Below, piece by piece: positions 52,569 through 61,326 of a stretch of 64,000 nucleotides of DNA. The stretch spans positions 3,359,001 to 3,423,000 of the forward strand of contig NZ_JAUSZN010000001.1 in the NCBI RefSeq assembly GCF_030817595.1, read 5' to 3'. The notes under the pieces were generated by a model. It made no database searches. It was not told the DNA's origin and saw nothing but the letters and a program-made list of their open reading frames with translations. Source of the DNA: Neobacillus niacini (GTDB lineage Bacteria; Bacillota; Bacilli; Bacillales; Cytobacillaceae). Position 1 is the stretch's first letter. Every line of letters starts with the position of its first letter. Both the position numbers and the translations under genes were made by a program.

Positions 52569-54758
52569 TTACTTCAAATTCAACTTCTTCAACGCATCTG
52601 CCAAAGCTGTATTAATCGGCTCTTCTTCCTTGTTTTGGTTTTTCAGATACTTTTGCACCGTTCGTTTATCTACTTTACCGCCAGATTCTTTTTTGCGACG
52701 TGCTTCAAATACGGATAATTTTTCACGATGTCCACATTTACATGCAAAGACTTGGCCCTCACCTTCACCACGCAGCTCCAGTTTTTTATGGCATTGCGGG
52801 CAGCGCGCATTAGTGACTCGTGAAACATTTTTTCGATGTCCACATTCACGGTCTTGGCAGACAAGCATTTTACCTTTTTTCCCATTTACTTCAAGCATTG
52901 GTTTTCCGCAGTCCGGACAACTTTTTGTAGAGATATTGTCGTGCTTATACTTTTTATTACTCGCTTTAATTTCAGCGACAATTTCTTTTGTGTACTTTTT
53001 CATTTCACTGATAAAAACATCTTTTTTCAACTTCCCCTTGGCAATTTGATCAAGCTTTTGTTCCCATTCAGCAGTCAATGCAGGAGATTTTAGTTCTTCA
53101 GGTACCAAATCTAATAATTGGCGCCCTTTAGAAGTTAGGTAAATGTCTTTGCCTCGCTTTTCGAGTAAAAATGAATTGAACAGCTTTTCAATAATATCGG
53201 CTCGTGTCGCCACAGTTCCTAACCCGCCAGTTGATTTTAAAGTCTCCGCCAGTTGTTTATCATTGGTTTCCATATATTTCGTTGGATTTTCCATTGCCGT
53301 TAGTAATGTTGCCTCATTAAAACGGGCAGGAGGACTCGTTTGACCAGATGTTTGCGCGATTAATTTCAGGTTAAGGATATCGCCTTTTTCGATACGCGGC
53401 AAAATCTGTTCCTTTAGATCGTCTGCTCCATCTTCGTCTTCAAAGCGATTCTGGTATACTTCTTTCCATCCAGAAGATAAAATCGTTTTTCCCCTTGCAA
53501 CAAAGTTTTCTTCGCCGATTTTTGCACGAAGCGTCAGCTGCTCATACTCAAATGCTGGAAATAACACGGCTAAGAATCGTTTTACCACTAAGTCATATAT
53601 TTTCCGCTCTTTATCTGTGAAGGCTGAGAAGTTGACATAACCTTCTGTTGGAATAATCGCATGGTGATCGGATACTTTGCTGTCATCTACAAAGGATTTC
53701 GATACTTTTATTGGCTTACTTAAAATCTTATTGGTTAACGGACGATACTCTCCTACTCCACATGCTCTTAAGCGCTCTGGAAGCGTTCCTACAATATCTG
53801 AAGAAAGGTAACGTGAGTCTGTACGAGGATAGGTTAAAACTTTATGCTGCTCGTATAGTTTTTGCATGATATTTAACGTTTCCTTAGCAGAATACCCAAA
53901 AATTTTATTCGCATCGCGCTGTAGTTCGGTTAGATCATAAAGCCCAGGAGAAAAGGATTTTTTCTGTTTTTTCTCAATGTCTTTTATTAAGGCGTTTTGT
54001 TTGCCCAGTTTTTTCACAATCGCGTCGATTTTCTCTTTATCAAAGCTTCGGCTATTTCCGTTTGCATCCTGCCAAGTCAATTTTAAATTGTCTGAGGTTT
54101 GCGCTTCGATTCCGTAATACGTTTGAGATTTGAAGTTTTTTATTTCATCCTCCCGTGCTGCAATGATTGCTACTGTTGGAGTTTGAACCCGGCCACAATT
54201 TAGCTGGGCATTAAAACGGGTTGTTAATGCACGGGTTGCATTCAGCCCTATATACCAATCCGCTTCTGACCGCGCAACAGCAGATTCATATAAATTTTCA
54301 TATGCTTTGCCCGGCTTCAGGTTGGCAAAGCCATCTTTAATTGCTTTATCCGTAACGGAAGATATCCATAGGCGTTTTGTAGGTTTATTAACCTTTGCCT
54401 TAACAAGTATCCATCTTGCAACTAATTCGCCCTCACGACCGCTATCTGTTGCAATAACAATCTCCCCGACATCAGAGCGTTGCAGTTGGCTTTTCACAGC
54501 ATGAAACTGCTTACTAGATTGCTTAATGACAACAAGCTTTAGCTCATTCGGAAGCATCGGTAAATCTTCTATTTTCCATGATTTATATTTTTCGTCATAC
54601 ACTTCCGGATCTGCAAGGGTAACTAAATGACCTAGTGCCCATGTAACAATGTATTTATCTCCTTCTAAAAATCCGTTTCCTTTTTTATGACAATTCAATA
54701 CCCGTGCTATATCACGAGCAACAGAAGGTTTTTCGGCTATAACTACACTTTTTTTCAT
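52569..54758 (-). CDS. topB: DNA topoisomerase III
   Basis: A 729-aa type IA topoisomerase (B. subtilis TopB is 727 aa). It has an N-terminal TOPRIM domain (MKKSVVIAEKPSVARDI; IATDSGREGELVARW near 98), the catalytic Tyr310 in LTYPRTDSRYL and a C-terminal zinc-ribbon region (CPDCGKPML..., CPQCHKKL... near 613-675). It relaxes negative supercoils and decatenates. It starts at ATG after AAAGGATG. It forms a monocistronic unit. Confidence 0.95.
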   Translation of the reverse strand: MKKSVVIAEKPSVARDIARVLNCHKKGNGFLEGDKYIVTWALGHLVTLADPEVYDEKYKSWKIEDLPMLPNELKLVVIKQSSKQFHAVKSQLQRSDVGEIVIATDSGREGELVARWILVKAKVNKPTKRLWISSVTDKAIKDGFANLKPGKAYENLYESAVARSEADWYIGLNATRALTTRFNAQLNCGRVQTPTVAIIAAREDEIKNFKSQTYYGIEAQTSDNLKLTWQDANGNSRSFDKEKIDAIVKKLGKQNALIKDIEKKQKKSFSPGLYDLTELQRDANKIFGYSAKETLNIMQKLYEQHKVLTYPRTDSRYLSSDIVGTLPERLRACGVGEYRPLTNKILSKPIKVSKSFVDDSKVSDHHAIIPTEGYVNFSAFTDKERKIYDLVVKRFLAVLFPAFEYEQLTLRAKIGEENFVARGKTILSSGWKEVYQNRFEDEDGADDLKEQILPRIEKGDILNLKLIAQTSGQTSPPARFNEATLLTAMENPTKYMETNDKQLAETLKSTGGLGTVATRADIIEKLFNSFLLEKRGKDIYLTSKGRQLLDLVPEELKSPALTAEWEQKLDQIAKGKLKKDVFISEMKKYTKEIVAEIKASNKKYKHDNISTKSCPDCGKPMLEVNGKKGKMLVCQDRECGHRKNVSRVTNARCPQCHKKLELRGEGEGQVFACKCGHREKLSVFEARRKKESGGKVDKRTVQKYLKNQNKEEEPINTALADALKKLNLK

Positions 54759-54972
54759 TATTAAACATCCTTTCAGTGAACCATTGAATAATAATATAGC
54801 ATATTATGACTTGAATTACAGAATGGCATTACTTAAATCAAGCTTTGAAAGATTAGGACTAAATACCGGATAGGTACATTCATTTTTACCTATCTTTTTT
54901 TCTTGTATTTATCTCTTTGGTGATAGTATGATGGAAAAGCGCTATCATACATATTGGGCTTCGGAGGTACAC

Positions 54973-56244
54973 ATGAGGATTAGAGATTGGGATCCAAATT
55001 TGAAGGTTCGCTTATTTAGCGAAGCTATGATGAACATTACATTTTGGATGTTCTTTCCTTTTCTGACGATTTATTTCGCAGACGAATTTGGTAAAAGTAA
55101 AGCTGGTTTATTATTGGTATTTTCACAGATTTTTTCGGTCATCGCAAACTTAATGGGCGGATACTGTGCCGACCGTTTCGGGCGTAAAAAGATGATGGTT
55201 CTCTCAGCCATTGGACAAGGGCTTTCTTTCCTAGTCTTTGCTGTTGCAAGTTCTCCTTGGCTTCAGTCACCCTGGTTGGGATTTATTGCATTCGCAATTG
55301 CTGGTGTTTTCGGTTCGTTTTATTGGCCTGCCAGTCAAGCAATGGTGGCAGATGTCGTTGATGAAAAAGATAGAAGCAATGTATTTGCTATTTTCTACAC
55401 TTCTATTAATATTGCAGTGGTAATTGGTCCTATTTTAGGAGCAATTTTTTATGTAAATTATCGTTTTGAAACGTTACTCTTTGCTGGTTTTGTTTGTATG
55501 TTACTTGGCTTAATCTTAGCAAAATGGACTAGGGAAACCGCACCGTTACAAAAAGTCAATCCATTGGAAGCTGAAGGTAAATGGTACTATTTCCTACAAG
55601 AACAGTTAAAAGATTACACATTAATTATAAAAGATAAAACCTTCCTTCTTTTTATCATTGCGGGTGTCTTGGCGGGTCAAACTTTTATGCAATTAGATCT
55701 ATTATTTCCTGTTTATATGAAAGACGTTATCGATCTTCAAACTCTATTTTCAATAGGTGACTGGTCATTCACGGTTAAGGGGGAGCAGGCTTTTGGTATT
55801 GTGCTTGCAGAGAATGGCTTCCTTGTTGCATTGCTAACGGTAGTCATTACGAAATGGATGGGAAGCTATAAAGAACGAAATGTGTTTGTTTTGTCTTCTG
55901 TTATATATGCGATTTCGATTGTACTCTTTAGTCAAACTCATTGGATTTGGGGATTTATCATCGCGATGGCGGTATTTACCTTTGCTGAGTTGATGGGAGC
56001 CGGAATTCAACAAAGCTTTGTGTCGAAGCTAGCACCTGAGCATATGCGGGGGCAATATTTTGCTGCCGCAAGCTTACGTTTTACAATCAGCCGCACCATT
56101 GCTCCCTTATCTATTCCATTAACGGTTTTAATCGGGTATGAGTGGACATTTTTTGTACTATGCCTGCTGGCGCTTGCAAGTGCAGGATTGTATTGGCTAA
56201 TGTTTTATTCCTTTGAAAAGAAAACTGCATTGGATCCTAATTAG
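54973..56244 (+). CDS. MFS transporter (MDR/YttB-type)
   Basis: A 423-aa MFS protein with twelve hydrophobic segments. The N-terminus (RIRDWDPNLKVRLFSEAMMN) and the loop YCADRFGRKKMMVLSAIGQG between helices 2 and 3 are typical of the Bacillus MDR-type MFS carriers. ATG at 54973 follows CGGAGGTACAC; the frame extends 15 codons upstream without a ribosome site. Cargo unknown; drug or small-molecule export is likely for the group. A terminator follows. Confidence 0.85.
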   Translation: MRIRDWDPNLKVRLFSEAMMNITFWMFFPFLTIYFADEFGKSKAGLLLVFSQIFSVIANLMGGYCADRFGRKKMMVLSAIGQGLSFLVFAVASSPWLQSPWLGFIAFAIAGVFGSFYWPASQAMVADVVDEKDRSNVFAIFYTSINIAVVIGPILGAIFYVNYRFETLLFAGFVCMLLGLILAKWTRETAPLQKVNPLEAEGKWYYFLQEQLKDYTLIIKDKTFLLFIIAGVLAGQTFMQLDLLFPVYMKDVIDLQTLFSIGDWSFTVKGEQAFGIVLAENGFLVALLTVVITKWMGSYKERNVFVLSSVIYAISIVLFSQTHWIWGFIIAMAVFTFAELMGAGIQQSFVSKLAPEHMRGQYFAAASLRFTISRTIAPLSIPLTVLIGYEWTFFVLCLLALASAGLYWLMFYSFEKKTALDPN

Positions 56245-56256
56245 GATCCTTTTTTT
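56232..56256 (+). terminator. Terminator after the MFS gene
   Basis: GGATCC pairs with GGATCC around TAATTA (palindromic), followed by TTTTTTT. It overlaps the stop codon region. Confidence 0.8.
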
Positions 56257-56260
56257 GTTT

Positions 56261-56504
56261 AGACTGTGTTAAATAAGGCTGTTGATTTACGCTCCACTAA
56301 GGGAAGCTTCTTTGAATAATCACCGCAGGGACAGGCGGTCTTTGCCTGTCACGAGGCGCTACGCTTTCCGCGGGCTCGCCCGTGAGCCTCCTCGGTCGTG
56401 CCGACCTGCGAGGTCTCACTCAGCTCGTTCATCCCGCAGGAGTCGAGCGCCTTCCGCTTCAATCAACAGGTTCTAAGGTCAATAGTATCCTTTTAACACA
56501 GTCT
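56261..56504. repeat. MITE-like element with two nested sets of inverted repeats
   Basis: The outer ends are AGACTGTGTTAAATAAGG (56261-56278) and its near-complement CCTTTTAACACAGTCT (56489-56504). Just inside, CTGTTGATT and AATCAACAG bound a GC-rich core (56279-56469) that is a relative of the repeat in the IS1182 element at 44549-44682. It has no gene and could be a non-autonomous mobile element or a structured RNA-coding repeat. Target-site duplications were not identifiable. Confidence 0.7.
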
Positions 56505-56609
56505 TTGTTCGAAAAATTGTCAATAAATTGTACTAAAATGTTCACATTTTACTGGTTTACTATTATAATTAATTTGTAATCGCTTTCTAATATAAGGATG
56601 GTGGTATTG

Positions 56610-56726
56610 ATGGAATTATCTCAATTTATGTCCCCCACTTCATGGTCCGGTATTGTAACATTTTTAGTATTATTTTCAGCGGGAGTTTATTTTAATATAA
56701 AAGTATACGGTAGTAAATTAGAGTAG
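56610..56726 (+). CDS. Small single-span membrane peptide
   Basis: A 38-aa frame: MELSQFMSPTSWSG precedes one hydrophobic helix (IVTFLVLFSAGVYF) and a short basic tail (NIKVYGSKLE). The ribosome site AAGGATGGTGG is good. I recognise no family. It resembles in style the peptide at 50322 but not in sequence. Located between the repeat and ampS; a 100-bp gap separates it from ampS, so it may be an independent gene. Confidence 0.5.
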   Translation: MELSQFMSPTSWSGIVTFLVLFSAGVYFNIKVYGSKLE

Positions 56727-56854
56727 AGATTCACATCCCTACTTATTTTTTTTCCTACTTTTAAAGTGAGCAACATTAAACTGTTATCAGTTTCTTTTTC
56801 ACCTTAAAAGGACTAAACTAAAAAAGGAAGATTCTGAAATAAGGAGATCAAAAT

Positions 56855-58087
56855 ATGAGTGAATTTCAAAGAAACCTTGAAAAATATGCAGAGCTTGCCG
56901 TTAAGGTTGGTGTAAATATACAGAAGGAACAGACTTTGGTTATAAATACGGCCATAGATGCAGCAGAATTTGTCCGTCTTGTTGTCAAGAGTGCCTATAC
57001 AGCAGGTGCAGATAACGTAGTAGTAAACTGGACCGACGATGTGGTATCCAGAACCAAATATGAATTAGCACCAGATGAAGCTTTTACTACATATCCTGTT
57101 TGGCGTGCAAAGGAAATGGAAGACTTTGTTGACCAAGGGGCCGCTTTTATGGCCATTGTTTCTTCAAGCCCTGACTTATTAAAAGGAGTTAATCCAGAAC
57201 GTATTTCTAACTTCCAAAAGGCTGCAGGAACGGCGCTGGCTAAATACCGTCAAGCAGCACAATCTGATAAAGTCAGCTGGACAGTGATTGCAGCTCCATC
57301 TCCTGATTGGGCAAGAAAGGTATTCCCTGACGCACCAAGTGATCAACAAGTTTCATTACTTTGGGACGCCATCTTCAAAGCTGTTCGTGTCGATAAAGAA
57401 AATCCTGTGGAAGCTTGGAAGAAGCACGATGAAACCTTACATGAAAAGGTTAATTATCTAAATGAAAAACGCTATCAAAAGCTTCACTATACTGCACCAG
57501 GAACAGACTTAACAATCGAACTCCCGCATAACCATCTTTGGGTTGGGGCTGGCAGTGTAAATGAAAAAGGATTTGAATTTATGGCGAATATGCCAACGGA
57601 AGAAGTCTTTACTGTTCCTCATCGTGAAGGTGTAAATGGCACCGTTGCAAGCACAAAGCCATTAAGCTACGGTGGAAATATCATTGACCGCTTCTCTGTA
57701 ACCTTTGAAAACGGAAGAATTGTTGATTATAAGGCTGAAGAAGGTGAGGAGTTCCTAAAGCGTTTAGTTGAAACGGATGAAGGCTCACATTATCTTGGTG
57801 AAGTCGCACTCGTTCCTTTCAACTCACCAATTTCACAATCTAATGTACTATTCTATAATACTTTGTTTGATGAAAATGCCTCAAACCACTTAGCAATCGG
57901 AAGCGCTTATGCGTTCTGTATTGAAGGCGGTAAGAAAATGTCTGCTGAAGAACTAAAAGAAAATGGTCTCAATGACAGTATTACACATGTCGATTTCATG
58001 ATTGGCTCAGAGGATATGGACATCAATGGCATTAAAGCAGATGGAACCAGCGAACCGGTATTTAGAAAAGGCAATTGGGCTTTTTAA
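56855..58087 (+). CDS. ampS: Aminopeptidase AmpS (family M29)
   Basis: A 410-aa M29 metallo-aminopeptidase, the family's usual length (B. subtilis AmpS is 410 aa). The metal-site region is in EEVFTVPHREGVNGTV (near 249) and GSHYLGEVALVPFNSPIS (near 310-327). It is cytoplasmic and removes N-terminal residues with broad specificity. It starts after AATAAGGAGATCAAA. A terminator follows 18 bp after the stop. Confidence 0.93.
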   Translation: MSEFQRNLEKYAELAVKVGVNIQKEQTLVINTAIDAAEFVRLVVKSAYTAGADNVVVNWTDDVVSRTKYELAPDEAFTTYPVWRAKEMEDFVDQGAAFMAIVSSSPDLLKGVNPERISNFQKAAGTALAKYRQAAQSDKVSWTVIAAPSPDWARKVFPDAPSDQQVSLLWDAIFKAVRVDKENPVEAWKKHDETLHEKVNYLNEKRYQKLHYTAPGTDLTIELPHNHLWVGAGSVNEKGFEFMANMPTEEVFTVPHREGVNGTVASTKPLSYGGNIIDRFSVTFENGRIVDYKAEEGEEFLKRLVETDEGSHYLGEVALVPFNSPISQSNVLFYNTLFDENASNHLAIGSAYAFCIEGGKKMSAEELKENGLNDSITHVDFMIGSEDMDINGIKADGTSEPVFRKGNWAF

Positions 58088-58101
58088 TGATATAATAAAT
58101 A

Positions 58102-58130
58102 GAGCAGCTTCTGACGGGAAGCTGCTCTTT
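58102..58130 (+). terminator. Terminator after ampS
   Basis: GAGCAGCTTC pairs with GAAGCTGCTC around TGACGG, followed by TTTG. Confidence 0.8.
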
Positions 58131-58164
58131 GCTGATTATGAAGATCAAATATGGAGGTTTTATT

Positions 58165-58539
58165 ATGTTAAATGAGTTTAAGAAGTTTGCCATGAGAGGG
58201 AATGTGATTGATCTCGCTGTTGGGGTAGTGATTGGCGGAGCATTCGGGAAGATCGTTTCCTCACTGGTTGCAGATATTATTATGCCAATCGTTGCCATGC
58301 TCGTGGGAAGGGTTAGTGTCGCGGACCTAGCGTTTGGGGAAGTAAGATATGGGGTATTTCTACAATCGATTATCGATTTCTTGATCATTGCTTTTTCTAT
58401 ATTTATGTTTATTAAATTCCTTTCTCGTTTTAAGAAGAAAGAGGAAGAAGTTAAAGTGGTGGTTCAAATTGATAAGAAAGAAGAACTACTTGCTGAAATA
58501 CGTGATTTATTAAAAGCAGAAAAAGATTTTTCTCGATAA
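58165..58539 (+). CDS. mscL: Large-conductance mechanosensitive channel MscL
   Basis: A 124-aa MscL subunit. [20 protein letters not shown] opens the protein with the conserved N-terminal helix and first transmembrane segment; the second transmembrane helix ([20 protein letters not shown], near 68-87) follows a short loop, then a charged cytoplasmic helix. Pentamers form a pressure-relief channel. ATG at 58165 follows ATGGAGGTTTTATT; the frame runs upstream to 58129 without a ribosome site. Confidence 0.95.
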   Translation: MLNEFKKFAMRGNVIDLAVGVVIGGAFGKIVSSLVADIIMPIVAMLVGRVSVADLAFGEVRYGVFLQSIIDFLIIAFSIFMFIKFLSRFKKKEEEVKVVVQIDKKEELLAEIRDLLKAEKDFSR

Positions 58540-58603
58540 ATGAAACATCTTGACCTTTTCTTCGTATATTCTAGATATAAACTATTTTCGAGGTGAAGAA
58601 AAA

Positions 58604-59239
58604 TTGTATACACAAACATCTACTGAATTTTTGCCATCTGTAATTAGGACATTCGCTCTTTCTTTAGCCATCGCCTTCGTTGGAACCATGGCAGGAACCT
58701 TTGTACCGCCGGCATTATTTTTACCATTAGCGATCCTTGAATTCGTTTTGTTGATGATTGCCTTTTTCTTTAGACGCAAAAAAGCAATTTCTTATACTTT
58801 CCTGTACGTCTTCACTTTCATTTCAGGAATTACGTTGTATCCAATCGTTTCTTATTATGCAATGACAGCCGGAGCAAATGTGGTCTTAATGGCTTTTGGG
58901 ACTACTACAGTCGTGTTTACGGGAGTAGCCATCTATGCAACAGTATCCAAACGAAATTTCTCCTTTTTAGGCGGATTCCTGTTAGCAGCCTTACTTGCGT
59001 TAGTGGCCATTTCTATTTTTAATATTTTCATGCCGCTTAGCTCAACCGGTATGCTGGCATTTTCTTTCATTGGCGTATTGGTTTTTAGCGGATATGTATT
59101 ATTTGATTTCAACCGTATGAAGCATTATGGAGTAAGCGCTGAAGAAGTCCCTTTAATGGCATTAAATCTTTACTTAGACTTTATTAATCTATTCGTAAGT
59201 ATTTTGCGCATCTTCGGAATTCTTTCATCTAGGGATTAA
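58604..59239 (+). CDS. Bax inhibitor-1 family membrane protein (YetJ-like)
   Basis: A 211-aa protein with seven hydrophobic segments of the TMBIM/Bax inhibitor-1 family; B. subtilis YetJ (214 aa) is a pH-dependent calcium leak channel with the same fold. The acidic residues in VLFDFNRM (near 167) and YLDFINLFVSILRI (near 190) match the di-aspartate channel sensor of the family. TTG at 58604 follows GAGGTGAAG; the frame opens upstream at 58550 without ribosome site. Confidence 0.85.
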   Translation: MYTQTSTEFLPSVIRTFALSLAIAFVGTMAGTFVPPALFLPLAILEFVLLMIAFFFRRKKAISYTFLYVFTFISGITLYPIVSYYAMTAGANVVLMAFGTTTVVFTGVAIYATVSKRNFSFLGGFLLAALLALVAISIFNIFMPLSSTGMLAFSFIGVLVFSGYVLFDFNRMKHYGVSAEEVPLMALNLYLDFINLFVSILRIFGILSSRD

Positions 59240-59245
59240 CATAAT

Positions 59246-59276
59246 AGAAGCCGGGATTTCTCTCCCGGCTTTTTAT
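59246..59276. terminator. Terminator between the BI-1 gene and the ECF sigma factor
   Basis: AGAAGCCGGGA pairs with TCCCGGCTTTTT around a short loop. It can serve both convergent genes. Confidence 0.85.
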
Positions 59277-59794
59277 TGTGCAAATGCTTGGAGCTTCGGT
59301 CTAAGGTGCTCTTTTCCCCTTTTCATTCTAGTTTTTACTGTAGATATTGGGATATTACTTCTTGTTGATATCTCCAGTAAAGTAAGGTCTTTAAAATAAT
59401 ATAGAAAAATAGCAGACTGATATATCTCTGGTAGCGTCTTGATACTTTCAGCCATTTTTCTAACTGAATCTTTATGTAAGAACTCTTCTTCTGGAAGAGG
59501 AGGAGCTTCTACTGTCGCAGAATAAGAATACACCTCTTCCTTCCAAAACTGTTTTGTTTTATTTTCTTTTCGCCAATAATCCTTGCATTTATTTTTAGCT
59601 ATTGTAAATAACCAACTTCTCAACCGTGCAGGTTCCTTAATCGTAGGAAAGGCCAAATATGCCGAAACCAAGACCTCTTGATACAAGTCCTCTGAAAGTT
59701 CTTTCTGTCTAACTAAGGAAAATATATAGTTAAAAATGGCTTTCCCATGTTCTTTGACCATAACTTCAAACGAATCAGTCATATTATTCCGCAT
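59273..59794 (-). CDS. ECF-type RNA polymerase sigma factor
   Basis: A 173-aa ECF sigma factor. Region 2 carries the typical SEDLYQEVLVSAYLAFPTI (near 34-52) and RLRSWLFTIAKNKCKDYWRK (near 59-78), and region 4 has LPEIYQSAIFLYYFKDLTL and IPISTVKTRMKRGKEHLRP. Most ECF genes have an anti-sigma gene beside them; none is here, since the neighbours are a convergent BI-1 gene and an upstream flippase gene on the same strand. Stimulus unknown; cell-envelope stress is common for the SigM/SigX/SigV group. Confidence 0.9.
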   Translation of the reverse strand: MRNNMTDSFEVMVKEHGKAIFNYIFSLVRQKELSEDLYQEVLVSAYLAFPTIKEPARLRSWLFTIAKNKCKDYWRKENKTKQFWKEEVYSYSATVEAPPLPEEEFLHKDSVRKMAESIKTLPEIYQSAIFLYYFKDLTLLEISTRSNIPISTVKTRMKRGKEHLRPKLQAFAQ

Positions 59795-59882
59795 TTTTGC
59801 AAACCTTCTTTCCTTTTAAAACCTCTTAAACTAATAGACGGAATAAACATGTCCAGCCCCTACACGAACCAGCATCTTTTTC

Positions 59883-61211
59883 TTAATTATTTTTCTGTAT
59901 AATACCTTTCATAAAAATCGAAACACCAATACTTTTACAAATGCTCAAATAATGCATCAATGCCAATAAAACTGAACTCGTATTCATAGCGATAATTACA
60001 CCGTCCATCCTCCATTCAGGGCGTGATGATAGGACAATGATGATGGCAAAAGAGACAATTGTTGACCAAATACCATGAATAAATGTTTCCTTTATAAGTC
60101 CTAAGCCAATTAAAAATGCTTGCATTGGCATCACAAAAAAATGGAATAGAAAAAACGGCCAGAGCATTTGTAAATAACTAGCGGCAGTTGAAGATTCAAA
60201 GAATATCGAAGTAAGCTGCGGGGCAAAAACATAGAAAACAACCACGGCTGGCACCCCATAAAGAAATGTAAGCATCATTACTTGTGAAAGCATTTTTTGC
60301 AATGTTGAGTAATCTCTATTCGAATACGTTTTCGAGACAGCCGGTATTAAAACAGTCATTAAAGAATGAGCAATGAACGCCGGAAAAAACCCAATTGACG
60401 CGGCAACTCCCATTAGCATGCCAAAGTGCTCAGTCGCAATGGTTTCCGACAGTCCAGACCGAACCAATGCCGCCTTTATTAAGAAGGGTTGTATCGCACC
60501 TGTCAAAGCGGAGAATAATCGTAACCCTGTCGTTGGTACTGAGACAGCCATTAAATTTTTCCGAACAGCTTTACGATTTAAATTGGAAAAGGGCATTCGT
60601 TTAAGCTGCTGAAATTGAATGATTAATGTATAGCATAAATAAAGAAACACAGCAATTTCACTGCCAATAAATGAAGCAATTGCAATGAGTACCGAGGCTT
60701 CTGAGTCAAATTGGAAGAAACGAAATAACAGAAATAATAACACTAGCTGTATTGATTTTCTTATGAAATTAGCAATAGCAATTTTTCCCATCTGGTGCCT
60801 GCCCATAAAATACCCCCGTGCTACTGAGGTAAAAGAAATGACAGGTACTAGCAGAATAATGAGCCATCGAGTATAAGGATGGTATCCATCAAAAACTGAA
60901 ATAAATGGAATAAGTACCATAGCGACCACCAAGAGGATACTCGTAAATATAATGGTAATCGTAATGGCATGATAAAGGATATTTCGATGAAACCTATCTT
61001 CTTTTTCAGCAACGAACTTTGATATGGAAACCGGCAGTTCAAAGCTTGATAAGAGGACGAGTAAATAAATAGATGGAAGGATCGACATATATAAACCTAA
61101 TCCATGCTTGCCCAATTCTTTTGCTAGAATTAAATTAACTAAGAACTCTACACCTTCCCCTAAAAAAGCGGATAGGGCTAAAAATAATATTCCTTTGTAA
61201 AAGATGGCCAT
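59883..61211 (-). CDS. SpoVB/YkvU-type lipid-linked oligosaccharide flippase (MOP superfamily)
   Basis: A 442-aa membrane protein with twelve to fourteen hydrophobic segments, of the polysaccharide biosynthesis/MATE-like (MOP) group. Length and sequence style fit B. subtilis YkvU (445 aa), a SpoVB homologue produced in sporulation. Features: FLGEGVEFLVNLILAKELG (near 17-35) and RGYFMGRHQMGKIAIANFI (near 135-153). Flipping of lipid-linked precursors is the likely role (inference). In B. subtilis ykvU is near zosA, which is elsewhere in this window. Confidence 0.8.
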   Translation of the reverse strand: MAIFYKGILFLALSAFLGEGVEFLVNLILAKELGKHGLGLYMSILPSIYLLVLLSSFELPVSISKFVAEKEDRFHRNILYHAITITIIFTSILLVVAMVLIPFISVFDGYHPYTRWLIILLVPVISFTSVARGYFMGRHQMGKIAIANFIRKSIQLVLLFLLFRFFQFDSEASVLIAIASFIGSEIAVFLYLCYTLIIQFQQLKRMPFSNLNRKAVRKNLMAVSVPTTGLRLFSALTGAIQPFLIKAALVRSGLSETIATEHFGMLMGVAASIGFFPAFIAHSLMTVLIPAVSKTYSNRDYSTLQKMLSQVMMLTFLYGVPAVVVFYVFAPQLTSIFFESSTAASYLQMLWPFFLFHFFVMPMQAFLIGLGLIKETFIHGIWSTIVSFAIIIVLSSRPEWRMDGVIIAMNTSSVLLALMHYLSICKSIGVSIFMKGIIQKNN

Positions 61212-61295
61212 AACGAAACTCCCCTTTAAAACAATCTCACTTTTATAAACCTATGAGACAAGTTCTTTGAATAGTAGGAAGAAATGAAAAAAGCA

Positions 61296-61326
61296 AAAAA
61301 AAAAAAAAAGGGCACTTGGCCCTTTC
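61296..61326 (-). terminator. Terminator after efeU
   Basis: AAAGGGCCAAGTGCCCTTT forms a hairpin on the minus strand, followed by a long T-run (at least 14). It directly follows the efeU stop. Confidence 0.9.
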
